DNA of 64,000 bases. Origin: an uncultured Marvinbryantia sp. GTDB lineage: Bacteria > Bacillota > Clostridia > Lachnospirales > Lachnospiraceae. Made by a program: the position numbers and the translations under genes. Location: positions 1 to 64,000 of the forward strand of contig CAKRRF010000002.1 in NCBI GenBank assembly GCA_934394985.1, read 5' to 3'. The notes under the pieces are model-generated. The model was not told where the DNA came from and made no database searches. It was given only the letters and a program-made list of their open reading frames with translations. Below, piece after piece: positions 17,306-25,612 of this stretch; positions within the stretch are counted from its first letter, which is position 1; every line of letters begins with the position of its first letter.

Positions 17306-17713
17306 ATGCGAAGATATGGATTGGGGCTGTTGGTTCTTATTTTTTTGATTTTGCTTACCGGCTGCAGTATGACAGAACAGAAGCAGGAAAAACATAAGGA
17401 TCTAGAATGTAGTGTAATGAAGGAAGATGAGATACCGCAGCCATTGATGGAAGTGATAGAAGAAAATAAGACAAAAGAAATGAAGCTGAGTTATGAGAAG
17501 GATGGAAACCTTTATATTGCCCGTGGATTTGGCGAGCAGAAGACCGGAGGATACAGCATAACGACCAGATACTGTTATCTGGCTGAGGATGGGATTCACG
17601 TTCGCTTTGAATTACTTGGACCGCCTGCAGGTGAAACGTTGCAGGAAGAAGTGACCTGTCCATATATTGTGGTGAAGGTTCAGGCCACAGGTGAAAATAT
17701 TTTATTTGAATAA
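17306..17713 (+). CDS. Small lipoprotein with PrcB-like domain
   Basis: A 135-residue predicted lipoprotein: a hydrophobic N-terminus ends in the lipobox L-L-T-G-C near residue 20. The C-terminal 60 residues (G-G-Y-S-I-T-T-R-Y to P-Y-I-V-V-K-V) match the PrcB C-terminal domain, first described in a treponemal protease complex. No enzymatic residues are evident. An in-frame GTG lies at 17297, but ATG 17306 is better spaced from GGGGAGAGG at 17286-17294. It precedes sipL by 24 bp and probably shares its transcript, implying a sporulation-time role outside the membrane; that role is inference. Confidence 0.72.
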   Translation: MRRYGLGLLVLIFLILLTGCSMTEQKQEKHKDLECSVMKEDEIPQPLMEVIEENKTKEMKLSYEKDGNLYIARGFGEQKTGGYSITTRYCYLAEDGIHVRFELLGPPAGETLQEEVTCPYIVVKVQATGENILFE

Positions 17714-17737
17714 CGGAAAAATCAGGGAGGTGACAAG

Positions 17738-19303
17738 ATGGATCTGTTAAAGAAAAATATCAGACTGCTGATGGAGAATGGAAGTACAACGGATCAGATG
17801 ACGCTGGAAGAGGATTGCATTGTACCGGACAGTCTGCCGGATGCCAGCAAGATCGTATGGAAAAAAGCAATGCTGCATGTGGAAGATGTGCAGACAGAGG
17901 ATGGACGAATCAGTATAAATGGACAGTGGAAAGTACAGATTTTGTATAGTGATGATACTGCGGAGCATCAGATACACAGACTGGAGGAATCCATTCCATT
18001 TCAGGAGAGCAGGGCCATGGATGGAAATGCCGGAAGAGAACATACACAGATTGGATGGGAACTGGAAGATCTTACCGTTTCACTGATCAATTCCAGAAAA
18101 GTAAGTATCAGAGGCCTGATTACCTTCTTCTTTCGAATGGAGGAAAGCAGAGAGCTCCAGGCGGCAGTGGAGCTGCATGGAATTTCTGATGTGGGGGTGC
18201 GGAAAAAAGAACTGGAACTGCTGGAATTGAAAGTATGTAAAAAGGATATTTATCGTCTGAAGGAAAGTCTGACTCTGCCTTCCAGTAAACCGACGATTCA
18301 AACGATTCTCTGGAGCAGTATGCAGCTGCGTGGAACAGAAGTACGGCCGGAGAATGGAAAGTTGTCTGTCCGGGGCGAGTGTTTTTTATTTCTTCTATAT
18401 AAGAGTGAAGAGGAGCAGACAAAAGTGCAGTGGATGGAATCAGCTCTGCCATTTCAGGGAAGTCTGGACTGTCCGGGTGCAGAAGCAGACCTGATCTCTC
18501 AGGTGGATGTACAGATGGAACATTATGGCATAACGGTGGAAGAAGACTATGATGGAGAAAAAAGGCAGATTTGTGCAGAAGCAGCGTTGGGAATGCAAAT
18601 TCATCTTTATGAAGAAGAACGAACGGATATTTTGACGGATGTATATTCGCCTGTAAAGGAACTGGTACCGGTCAGAGAAGACAACAGATATGAAAGTCTG
18701 GTTATGAAAAAAAGTCTTCGGATAAAAGCCAGCGGGAAGGGAAAACTGACGGCGGTGCAGCCACGTATGCTGCAGATCTGCAGCAGTATGGGAACGGTAA
18801 AAATGGATGATATGCGTATGACAGAAAAAGGTCTGATGCTGGAGGGCGCAGTGCTGCTTCAGGTACTGTATCGATCTTCGGATGATAAAAATCCATATGC
18901 GGTGTTGGAAGATGCCATACCGTTTCAACAGCTGACAGCGATGGAAGAAGGTGAAGAAACATACAGATTTCATATACAAAATCATCTGGAACAACTGTCA
19001 GTCAGCATGTTGGACAGCGAAACGGTGGAACTGAAGGCAACCGTAGCCATGGAACTGTTTGTTGTGAAAGAACAACAGGAATCATTTATTACTGATATAG
19101 AAATAAAAGAGCTGGATTTGAAAAAAATACAGGAACTTCCGGGAATAGTGGGATATATAGTACAGCCCGGAGATACTCTGTGGAGTATTGCCAAGCAATA
19201 TTATACGACGCCGGAAAAGATCTGTCAGCTGAATAAGATAGAGGAAAAAGAGGTGAAACCAGGGATTGGGCTGGTAATTGTAAAAACCGTTTTATCGAAC
19301 TAA
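17738..19303 (+). CDS. sipL: SipL-like spore morphogenesis protein (DUF3794 repeats plus LysM)
   Basis: A 521-residue protein with repeated DUF3794 (SpoIVA-interacting) domains over residues 1-460 and a C-terminal LysM domain beginning Y-I-V-Q-P-G-D-T-L-W-S-I-A (about 471-520). The length and architecture match SipL of Clostridioides difficile, which binds SpoIVA on the outer forespore membrane and is needed to localise the coat. The repeats are visible as recurrent phrases such as A-I-P-F-Q and L-Y-x-S-x-D or E. GGGAGG precedes the ATG at 7 bp spacing. No other coat gene is adjacent. Confidence 0.88.
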   Translation: MDLLKKNIRLLMENGSTTDQMTLEEDCIVPDSLPDASKIVWKKAMLHVEDVQTEDGRISINGQWKVQILYSDDTAEHQIHRLEESIPFQESRAMDGNAGREHTQIGWELEDLTVSLINSRKVSIRGLITFFFRMEESRELQAAVELHGISDVGVRKKELELLELKVCKKDIYRLKESLTLPSSKPTIQTILWSSMQLRGTEVRPENGKLSVRGECFLFLLYKSEEEQTKVQWMESALPFQGSLDCPGAEADLISQVDVQMEHYGITVEEDYDGEKRQICAEAALGMQIHLYEEERTDILTDVYSPVKELVPVREDNRYESLVMKKSLRIKASGKGKLTAVQPRMLQICSSMGTVKMDDMRMTEKGLMLEGAVLLQVLYRSSDDKNPYAVLEDAIPFQQLTAMEEGEETYRFHIQNHLEQLSVSMLDSETVELKATVAMELFVVKEQQESFITDIEIKELDLKKIQELPGIVGYIVQPGDTLWSIAKQYYTTPEKICQLNKIEEKEVKPGIGLVIVKTVLSN

Positions 19304-19312
19304 CTAATCTGA

Positions 19313-19340
19313 TTGACAATCGGGAAAAAAATGATAGAAT
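19313..19340 (+). promoter_or_regulatory. SigA-type promoter of ispE
   Basis: TTGACA (19313-19318) and TAGAAT (19335-19340) with a 16-bp spacer, 38 bp before the ispE start. Confidence 0.7.
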
Positions 19341-19378
19341 AAAGGCATAACTGTATACAATGTACGAGGGGAATACAT

Positions 19379-20236
19379 ATGAGAGAAGTGAAACTGAAGG
19401 CAAGAGCCAAGATAAATCTTGGACTTGACGTAGTAAGAAAAAGAGAAGACGGGTATCATGAGGTACGAATGATTATGCAGATGATCAATCTGTATGATAA
19501 GATTACGCTTCGCAAGACAGCGAAGCCAGGTATTTCAGTGACTACGAATCTGGCTTATCTTCCGGTAAATGAGGACAATCTGGTGTACCGGGCTGCAAAA
19601 CTGCTGATGGATGAATTTCAGGTGGCTAGCGGACTGGAGATTGAGCTGCAGAAGTACATCCCCGTAGCAGCCGGAATGGCGGGGGGCAGTACAGATGCCG
19701 CAGCAGTTCTGGTGGGGGTAAACCGTATGTTTCATCTGGGCCTGAGTAAAAAGCAACTGATGGAACGTGGAGTGAAAATCGGAGCAGATGTACCGTTTTG
19801 TATTATGAGAGGTACCGCTCTGGCAGAAGGAATCGGAGAAGAACTGACATCGCTTCCGGCAATGCCGCACTGTAGTCTGGTGATTGCAAAGCCGAAGATT
19901 CACGTATCTACGAAGTTTGTTTATGGTAATCTGAAAGTCGATGAGCTTACAGAGCATCCGGATATTGATGGGCAGGTACAGGCACTTCGGGATAACAATC
20001 TGGAAGCACTGGTATCCCGAATGGGCAATGTACTGGAGACTGTGACCATACCGGCATATCCTGTCATAGATGAGATTAAGCATACCATGATGAAGCATGG
20101 TGCTATGGGAGCTATGATGAGCGGAAGTGGGCCAACTGTGTTTGGAATATTTGAAAGAGAAGAAAAAGCACAGGAAGTCTGTCGTCTGCTGCGAAAAGAG
20201 AAAACGGCAAAACAGATTTATCTGGTACGGCAATAG
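19379..20236 (+). CDS. ispE: 4-diphosphocytidyl-2-C-methyl-D-erythritol kinase
   Basis: A 285-residue GHMP kinase that phosphorylates CDP-methylerythritol in the MEP isoprenoid pathway. K-A-R-A-K-I-N-L-G-L-D-V at residues 6-17 and the ATP loop P-V-A-A-G-M-A-G-G-S-T-D-A-A-A near 94-108 are diagnostic, and the C-terminal G-A-M-M-S-G-S-G-P-T-V-F-G-I is the third GHMP motif. It has its own promoter. The GntR-family gene follows after 29 bp with no visible terminator, so the two likely form an operon. Confidence 0.96.
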   Translation: MREVKLKARAKINLGLDVVRKREDGYHEVRMIMQMINLYDKITLRKTAKPGISVTTNLAYLPVNEDNLVYRAAKLLMDEFQVASGLEIELQKYIPVAAGMAGGSTDAAAVLVGVNRMFHLGLSKKQLMERGVKIGADVPFCIMRGTALAEGIGEELTSLPAMPHCSLVIAKPKIHVSTKFVYGNLKVDELTEHPDIDGQVQALRDNNLEALVSRMGNVLETVTIPAYPVIDEIKHTMMKHGAMGAMMSGSGPTVFGIFEREEKAQEVCRLLRKEKTAKQIYLVRQ

Positions 20237-20265
20237 AATGGAAAAGAAGATACGGAGGACAAAAG

Positions 20266-20937
20266 ATGGATAATTTTCAGGTAAATATCAATGAATATCT
20301 CCCGCTTCGCGATGTAGTTTTTCAGACACTTCGAAATGCGATCCTTAAGGGAGAATTAAAACCGGGGGAGAGACTGATGGAGATTCAACTGGCTCAGAAG
20401 CTGGGAGTCAGCAGAACCCCTGTAAGAGAAGCACTCAGAAAATTGGAACTGGAAGGCCTGGTGATTATGATCCCGCGAAGAGGGGCTATTGTAGCAGATA
20501 TCACGATTCAGGATTTGAATGATGTACTGGAGGTGCGTGGAGCACTGGAAGAACTGGCAGTAAAAAAAGCATGTGATTGCGCAACGGATGAACAGCTCAA
20601 GGCTCTGAAGCAGGCAGCGAATGATTTCAGACGCAGTGCAGATAGTGATAATCTGCTGGGGTGTGTGGAAGCTGATATGCAGTTTCATGAAATTATCTAT
20701 GCAGCAACCAATAACAAGCGTCTGCAGCAGATGCTGTTGAATTTAAGAGAGCAGATGTACCGTTATCGTATGGAATATATGAAAGATAAAAGAATGTATA
20801 AGCTGCTGATTGACGAGCACGATGCGATTCGTAAAGCAATTAAAAAGAAAGATAAAGAAAAAGCAGGGCAGGTGATGAAGAATCACATCATCAATCAGCA
20901 GGCGGCGATTGAACGCAATCTGGTCAGTCCACAGTAA
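20266..20937 (+). CDS. GntR-family regulator, FCD (FadR) subfamily
   Basis: A 223-residue DNA-binding regulator. The N-terminal winged helix-turn-helix (about residues 15-78) contains G-x-L-K-P-G-E-R-L and L-G-V-S-R-T-P-V-R-E-A-L-R-K-L, the GntR signature. The C-terminal all-helical FCD domain (about 90-215) has E-A-D-M-Q-F-H near residue 141, H-D-A-I near 185 and a final H near 206, the usual metal or ligand residues. The effector and target operon are not identifiable from the window; its place after ispE suggests cotranscription but not necessarily regulation of isoprenoid synthesis. Confidence 0.9.
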   Translation: MDNFQVNINEYLPLRDVVFQTLRNAILKGELKPGERLMEIQLAQKLGVSRTPVREALRKLELEGLVIMIPRRGAIVADITIQDLNDVLEVRGALEELAVKKACDCATDEQLKALKQAANDFRRSADSDNLLGCVEADMQFHEIIYAATNNKRLQQMLLNLREQMYRYRMEYMKDKRMYKLLIDEHDAIRKAIKKKDKEKAGQVMKNHIINQQAAIERNLVSPQ

Positions 20938-20970
20938 ACAGGCAGAGGTGTGGATGGCCCACATTTTTGT

Positions 20971-20999
20971 TTGACAGTGTCAGACGAAGCTACTATAAT
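20971..20999 (+). promoter_or_regulatory. Consensus SigA promoter of the DUF362 gene
   Basis: Perfect TTGACA (20971-20976) and TATAAT (20994-20999) with a 17-bp spacer. The start point near 21006 rules out the upstream in-frame ATGs at 20950 and nearby. Confidence 0.85.
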
Positions 21000-21042
21000 G
21001 TATGAAGAAAAAATAGAGAAGAACGATGAGGAGAGTATTGAT

Positions 21043-22170
21043 ATGGGAGCATCAAAAGTATATTTTACTGATCTGCGTACCGGAACGAATACCAATCTGC
21101 AGCAGAAGCTGACCAGATTGGTAAAAAAAGCCGGTATTGAAAATATTGATTTTGATAACAAATATGTAGCAATTAAGATTCATTTTGGCGAACCTGGTAA
21201 TCTGGCATTTCTTCGTCCGAATTATGCCAGAACGATTGCAGACATCGTAAAAGAACTGGGTGGAAAGCCATATCTGACAGATTGCAATACGCTGTATGTG
21301 GGCGGACGGAAAAATGCGCTGGATCATATTGAAAGTGCTTATCTGAATGGATTTACACCGTATACCACCGGATGTCATATTCTGATCGGAGACGGTCTGA
21401 AGGGAACTGATGATGTACTGGTTCCGGTAGAAGGCGGAGAATACGTAAAAGAAGCAAAGATCGGACGTGCCATTATGGATGCAGATGTATTTCTTACTCT
21501 GACACATTTTAAAGGGCATGAAGCAACCGGATTTGGAGGTACTCTGAAAAATATCGGTATGGGATGTGGTTCCCGTGCAGGCAAGATGGAAATGCACAGC
21601 GCAGGAAAGCCTCATGTCGATCAGGAGCTTTGTATCGGCTGTGGAGCATGTTCCAGAATCTGTGCACACAGTGCAGCAGTAGTGACAGATAAAAAAGCAT
21701 CCATTAATCATGACAAATGTGTAGGATGTGGCCGTTGTATCGGTGTCTGTCCAAAGGATGCAGTTCTGGCAGCCAGTGACGAGGCAAACGATATTCTGAA
21801 CTGTAAGATTGCAGAATATTCCAAAGCAGTGATCAACGATCGTCCGTCCTTTCATATCAGTCTGGTGGTGGATGTATCACCAAACTGTGACTGTCATGCA
21901 GAAAATGATCTTCCAATCGTACCGGATGTAGGTATGTTTGCTTCCTTTGATCCGGTAGCACTGGACAAGGCCTGTGCAGATGCAGTGAATGCTCAGCCGG
22001 TGATCCATGGAAGTGTACTGGATGAGCATGTAAAAGAACATGAAGAAGAAAGCAGACATCATGATCATTTTCACATGAGTCATCCGGATACCAACTGGGA
22101 AAGCTGTATTGAGCATGCAAAGAAGATTGGCCTGGGTACGGATGAATATGAACTGATCGAAGTGAAGTAA
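21043..22170 (+). CDS. DUF362 protein with two 4Fe-4S clusters
   Basis: A 375-residue cytoplasmic protein: a DUF362 domain (residues 5-190, with conserved K-I-H-F-G-E-P-G-N and T-H-F-K-G-H-E-A-T-G-F-G-G) followed by a ferredoxin module with C-I-G-C-G-A-C-S-R-I-C (from residue 197) and C-V-G-C-G-R-C-I-G-V-C (from 226), then the rest of DUF362 and a His-rich segment (E-S-R-H-H-D-H-F-H) near 355. The family is common in anaerobes and is thought to handle electrons, but no reaction is established. GAGGAGAG and the consensus promoter set the start. It stands alone with its own terminator. Confidence 0.88.
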   Translation: MGASKVYFTDLRTGTNTNLQQKLTRLVKKAGIENIDFDNKYVAIKIHFGEPGNLAFLRPNYARTIADIVKELGGKPYLTDCNTLYVGGRKNALDHIESAYLNGFTPYTTGCHILIGDGLKGTDDVLVPVEGGEYVKEAKIGRAIMDADVFLTLTHFKGHEATGFGGTLKNIGMGCGSRAGKMEMHSAGKPHVDQELCIGCGACSRICAHSAAVVTDKKASINHDKCVGCGRCIGVCPKDAVLAASDEANDILNCKIAEYSKAVINDRPSFHISLVVDVSPNCDCHAENDLPIVPDVGMFASFDPVALDKACADAVNAQPVIHGSVLDEHVKEHEEESRHHDHFHMSHPDTNWESCIEHAKKIGLGTDEYELIEVK

Positions 22171-22188
22171 TTACAAAAACGAAAAAAC

Positions 22189-22220
22189 GGGAGTACTGCC
22201 ATTGAACAGTGCTCCTTTTT
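22189..22220 (+). terminator. Intrinsic terminator after the DUF362 gene
   Basis: GGAGTACTG pairs with CAGTGCTCC over an 8-nt loop and is followed by TTTTT. Confidence 0.85.
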
Positions 22221-22231
22221 CATGCTATACT
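22202..22231 (+). promoter_or_regulatory. Promoter of nfo, overlapping the preceding terminator
   Basis: TTGAAC (22202-22207) is in the terminator loop and TATACT (22226-22231) follows it, with an 18-bp spacer. Confidence 0.5.
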
Positions 22232-22266
22232 GGTCACGTATCAGTATATGAAAATGGGGAAGTGCT

Positions 22267-23100
22267 ATGTTAAAGATAGGAAATCACCTTTCTTCTTCCA
22301 AAGGATATGAAGCAATGGGAAAAATGGCAGTGAAACTGGGGGCCAATACCTTTGCTTTTTTTACCAGAAATCCCAGAGGAGGTAAGGCAAAAGACATCAA
22401 TCCAAAGGACGTGGAAGCGTTCTTACAGTATGCAGAGGAGCATCAGATACAGCAGCTGGTGGCGCATGCACCGTATACACTGAATCCATGCTCTGCCGAT
22501 CCGGCTTTACGGGAATTTGCAAAGGACACGTTTGCAGATGATCTGAAGCGCATGGAATATACGCCGGGAAATTTTTACAATTTTCATCCTGGCAGCCATG
22601 TGAAACAGGGCGCAGAGACCGGGATTGCCTATATCGCAGAAATGCTGAATGAAGTACTGACAGAAAACCAGACAACCACTGTTTTGCTGGAAACCATGGC
22701 CGGTAAGGGCAGTGAGGTAGGAAGAAACTTTGAAGAACTGAGAGCGATTCTGGATCATATCCATCTGCAGGAAAAGATGGGAGTCTGCCTGGATACCTGT
22801 CATGTGTGGGACGGCGGATATGATATTGTCGGAGATCTGGATGGGGTGTTAGCAGAATTCGACCGGGTGATCGGGCTGAAATGGCTGAAAGCAATTCATC
22901 TGAATGACAGTCTGAATGAACGCGGCAGTCACAAAGACCGGCATGCCAGAATAGGAGAAGGAAAAATCGGACTGGAAGCGCTGGTCAGAGTGATCAATCA
23001 TCCGGTATTGCGGGAGCTTCCATTTATATTGGAAACACCAAATGATGATGCTGGCTATGCAGCAGAGATTGCGTTATTGAAATCGCATTATTGTGAATGA
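22267..23100 (+). CDS. nfo: Endonuclease IV (AP endonuclease)
   Basis: A 277-residue TIM-barrel enzyme of base-excision repair that cleaves DNA 5' to abasic sites and needs three zinc ions. Metal-site motifs are visible: H-A-P-Y near residue 60, H-P-G near 104, E-T in [11 protein letters not shown] near 142, D-T-C-H near 177, H-L-N-D-S near 212, and the final E-T-P. GGGGAAG precedes the ATG. Its stop lies just before larB, with which it seems to be cotranscribed, though no functional link is known. Confidence 0.95.
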   Translation: MLKIGNHLSSSKGYEAMGKMAVKLGANTFAFFTRNPRGGKAKDINPKDVEAFLQYAEEHQIQQLVAHAPYTLNPCSADPALREFAKDTFADDLKRMEYTPGNFYNFHPGSHVKQGAETGIAYIAEMLNEVLTENQTTTVLLETMAGKGSEVGRNFEELRAILDHIHLQEKMGVCLDTCHVWDGGYDIVGDLDGVLAEFDRVIGLKWLKAIHLNDSLNERGSHKDRHARIGEGKIGLEALVRVINHPVLRELPFILETPNDDAGYAAEIALLKSHYCE

Positions 23101-23122
23101 AATAGAAGAGAGAGAGTATAGA

Positions 23123-23890
23123 TTGAAAACAATTGACATTTTACGAAGACTGGAAATGAAAGAACTGACAGTGGAAGAGGCAGAGCGGCTGCTGAAGGAA
23201 GGAACAGAGTCACAGGAACTGGACTATGCCAATATTGATTATAACAGAGAAAAACGCACCGGTGTACCGGAAGTGATCTACTGCGCAGGAAAGACAGCAG
23301 ATCAGGTAAGGGGAATTGTGCAGAATATGCGCGAGCATGGACAAAAGCATATTCTGGGGACCAGATGTAGCAGGGAAAAGTATGAAGCAGCCAAAGAGAT
23401 ATGCCCGCAGCTGAAATATGAGGAATTATCCCGAATGATGATATATCAGCCGGAGCCGTTTCCGCTGAATAAGGGGAAAATTCTGATAGCCTGTGCGGGT
23501 ACATCGGATCTTCCTGTGGCAAAAGAGGCGGCACTGACAGCAAGATTTCTTGGCAATGAGGTGAATGAAGTCTATGATGTAGGGGTTGCAGGCATCCACA
23601 GACTGTTTGCCAGAATGGATATGATAGAAAGTGCCAGTGTGATTGTGGCAGTGGCAGGAATGGAAGGCGCGCTGGCTTCTGTCATAGGAGGCCTGACCGA
23701 TAAACCAGTGATTGCAGTACCTACATCTGTGGGATATGGCGCAAATTTTGGCGGCATAGCGCCACTTCTGGCCATGCTGAACAGCTGCGCCAGCGGAACC
23801 AGTGTAGTGAATATTGATAATGGGTTCGGCGCAGGATATATGGCGCACAGTATCAACTGTTTGACAGGAAAACGGGAGGAATATAAGTGA
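23123..23890 (+). CDS. larB: Nickel-pincer cofactor biosynthesis carboxylase LarB
   Basis: LarB carboxylates and hydrolyses nicotinate adenine dinucleotide to pyridinium-3,5-biscarboxylate mononucleotide, the first step toward the nickel-pincer nucleotide of lactate racemase. The C-terminal half resembles PurE (A-C-A-G-T-S-D-L-P-V-A-K-E-A-A near residue 121, V-G-V-A-G-I-H-R-L near 158, V-P-T-S-V-G-Y-G near 200). The protein is 255 residues from TTG 23123, which gives the family-typical N-terminus (K-T-I-D-I-L-R-R-L); a GTG at 23093 that overlaps the nfo stop is also in frame but lacks a ribosome binding site. larC overlaps its stop by 4 bp. Confidence 0.9.
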   Translation: MKTIDILRRLEMKELTVEEAERLLKEGTESQELDYANIDYNREKRTGVPEVIYCAGKTADQVRGIVQNMREHGQKHILGTRCSREKYEAAKEICPQLKYEELSRMMIYQPEPFPLNKGKILIACAGTSDLPVAKEAALTARFLGNEVNEVYDVGVAGIHRLFARMDMIESASVIVAVAGMEGALASVIGGLTDKPVIAVPTSVGYGANFGGIAPLLAMLNSCASGTSVVNIDNGFGAGYMAHSINCLTGKREEYK

Positions 23891-25158
23891 AAGAAAGAAG
23901 AAAAATATTATATTTCGACTGCAGTGCAGGGATCAGCGGGGATATGACGCTGGGAGCTTTGCTGGATCTGGGAGCTGACAAAGAGCAGTTTCTGAAAGAA
24001 CTGGAGAAGCTTCATCTGGATGGATATGAGATTGCTTTTGAACAGGCTGTACGAAATGCAATTACGGCGACTCATGTGAATGTGATCCTGAATGAGCAGG
24101 TACAGAAAGAAAGGCAGGAGGAATGCCATACTCATATTCAGCATGGTGAGCATATGCATGACCATGATCATGAACATGGTCATTTTCATCGCAGTTTTCA
24201 AGACATTCGCAGGATGATCCAGGACAGCGAACTCTCAGAAGAGGTAAAAGATCTGGCTCTTCGTATATTTACCAGAGTAGCGAAAGCAGAGGCAAAGGTG
24301 CATCATAAGGATCTGGAAGAAGTACAGTTTCACGAAGTGGGAGCAGTAGACTCCATCGTGGATATTGTGGGAAGTGCGATTCTCATTTCTATGTTAAAGC
24401 CGGATCGTATCTGTGCATCGGTGGTGCAGGATGGACATGGGTTTGTACACTGTCAGCATGGTATGCTTTCCGTGCCGGTGCCGGCAGTGTGTGAAATTTT
24501 TGCAGATTCAGAAGTGGTTATCCGTCAAATCGATGTGGATACAGAACTGGTGACACCGACCGGAGCAGCTATTATAGCAGAACTGGCTGAAGGATTTGGA
24601 CCGATGCCTGCCATGACAATTACAAAGATGGGATGGGGAGCCGGAACAAAGATTCTGAAGATTCCGAATCTCCTGAAGGTTACCATGGGATATGAAACAG
24701 CAGATACGGAGTATGGCATGATGCAGGATGAAATCATGGTTCTGGAAACGAATTTGGATGACTGTACCGGAGAGATGCTGGGAGCGGCCATGGAAATATT
24801 AATGGAAAATGGAGCGCTGGATGCCTTTTATACGCCGATTTTTATGAAAAAGAACCGGCCGGCATGGTGCCTGACGGTGCTTGCAAAACCGCAGGACAGT
24901 GCAAAAATGGAAAAACTGATCTTTTTACATACCACCACCATCGGTATTCGAAAACACCTGGATCAGAGAAGTATTCTGAAAAGAGAAAAAGCAGTGGTAC
25001 AGACTGCATATGGAGATCTACAGGTAAAGCGGGTAGCTCTGGAGGATGGGTACCGGGATTATCCGGAATATGAAAGTGCAAAGAAACTGGCTGTGGAAAA
25101 CGGGAAACCGTTATGGGAGATCTTAAAAAATGAGGGAAAATCTGGAGAGCTTATATAA
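23887..25158 (+). CDS. larC: Nickel insertion protein LarC
   Basis: A 423-residue CTP-dependent cyclometallase that inserts nickel into the pincer nucleotide. The N-terminus Y-F-D-C-S-A-G-I-S-G-D-M is conserved, and a His-rich run of about 25 residues (near 79-105) is suited to nickel handling. The gene is one continuous frame, unlike Lactobacillus plantarum, where larC1 and larC2 are joined by a programmed frameshift. It starts with GTG overlapping the larB stop, behind GGGAGGA. No larA or larE is in the window, so the cofactor's user must be elsewhere. Confidence 0.93.
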   Translation: MKERRKILYFDCSAGISGDMTLGALLDLGADKEQFLKELEKLHLDGYEIAFEQAVRNAITATHVNVILNEQVQKERQEECHTHIQHGEHMHDHDHEHGHFHRSFQDIRRMIQDSELSEEVKDLALRIFTRVAKAEAKVHHKDLEEVQFHEVGAVDSIVDIVGSAILISMLKPDRICASVVQDGHGFVHCQHGMLSVPVPAVCEIFADSEVVIRQIDVDTELVTPTGAAIIAELAEGFGPMPAMTITKMGWGAGTKILKIPNLLKVTMGYETADTEYGMMQDEIMVLETNLDDCTGEMLGAAMEILMENGALDAFYTPIFMKKNRPAWCLTVLAKPQDSAKMEKLIFLHTTTIGIRKHLDQRSILKREKAVVQTAYGDLQVKRVALEDGYRDYPEYESAKKLAVENGKPLWEILKNEGKSGELI

Positions 25159-25591
25159 GAAAGCAGTATGGATTGCACAGGAAGCACACAAAGGACAGAC
25201 AGATAAAGGCGGAAATCCGTATATCGAACATCCGCTGCATGTGGCATCACAGGTAGAAACAATGGAACTGAAGATCATTGCGGTATTACATGATACTCTG
25301 GAAGACAGTGAGATGACGGCAGAAGACCTGCTTGAGGAAGGATTTCCGGAGCATATTGTGGAAGCGGTCAATGTACTTACCCATGCGGATGGAAATGAGG
25401 AGGCCTATCTGGAATATATTCGCAGAGTGTCCTGCAATCCTATGGCGGCTGCTGTAAAGCGAGCTGATTTGCTGCACAATATGGATATGTCCAGAATACA
25501 GAATCCCACAGAAAAGGATCGGAAAAGGCGCATGAAATATGAAAAAGCGCTGAATCTGCTGGAAGAACTTCTGGCAGAAAATTTACAATAG
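25130..25591 (+). CDS. Small HD-domain protein, RelA/SpoT hydrolase-like
   Basis: A 153-residue protein with an HD fold of the RelA/SpoT hydrolase type: H near residue 20 in A-Q-E-A-H-K-G-Q, the I-E-H-P-L-H segment near 33, H-D near 53 in A-V-L-H-D-T-L-E-D, and D in K-R-A-D-L-L-H-N-M near 112. These would bind a divalent metal. There is no synthetase or TGS domain, so it could be a stand-alone (p)ppGpp-type hydrolase or another phosphohydrolase; I cannot decide. Its ATG lies 29 bp inside the larC 3' end, which indicates translational coupling. Confidence 0.75.
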   Translation: MRENLESLYKKAVWIAQEAHKGQTDKGGNPYIEHPLHVASQVETMELKIIAVLHDTLEDSEMTAEDLLEEGFPEHIVEAVNVLTHADGNEEAYLEYIRRVSCNPMAAAVKRADLLHNMDMSRIQNPTEKDRKRRMKYEKALNLLEELLAENLQ

Positions 25592-25612
25592 AAAGAACTG
25601 AAGTGATAAAAC

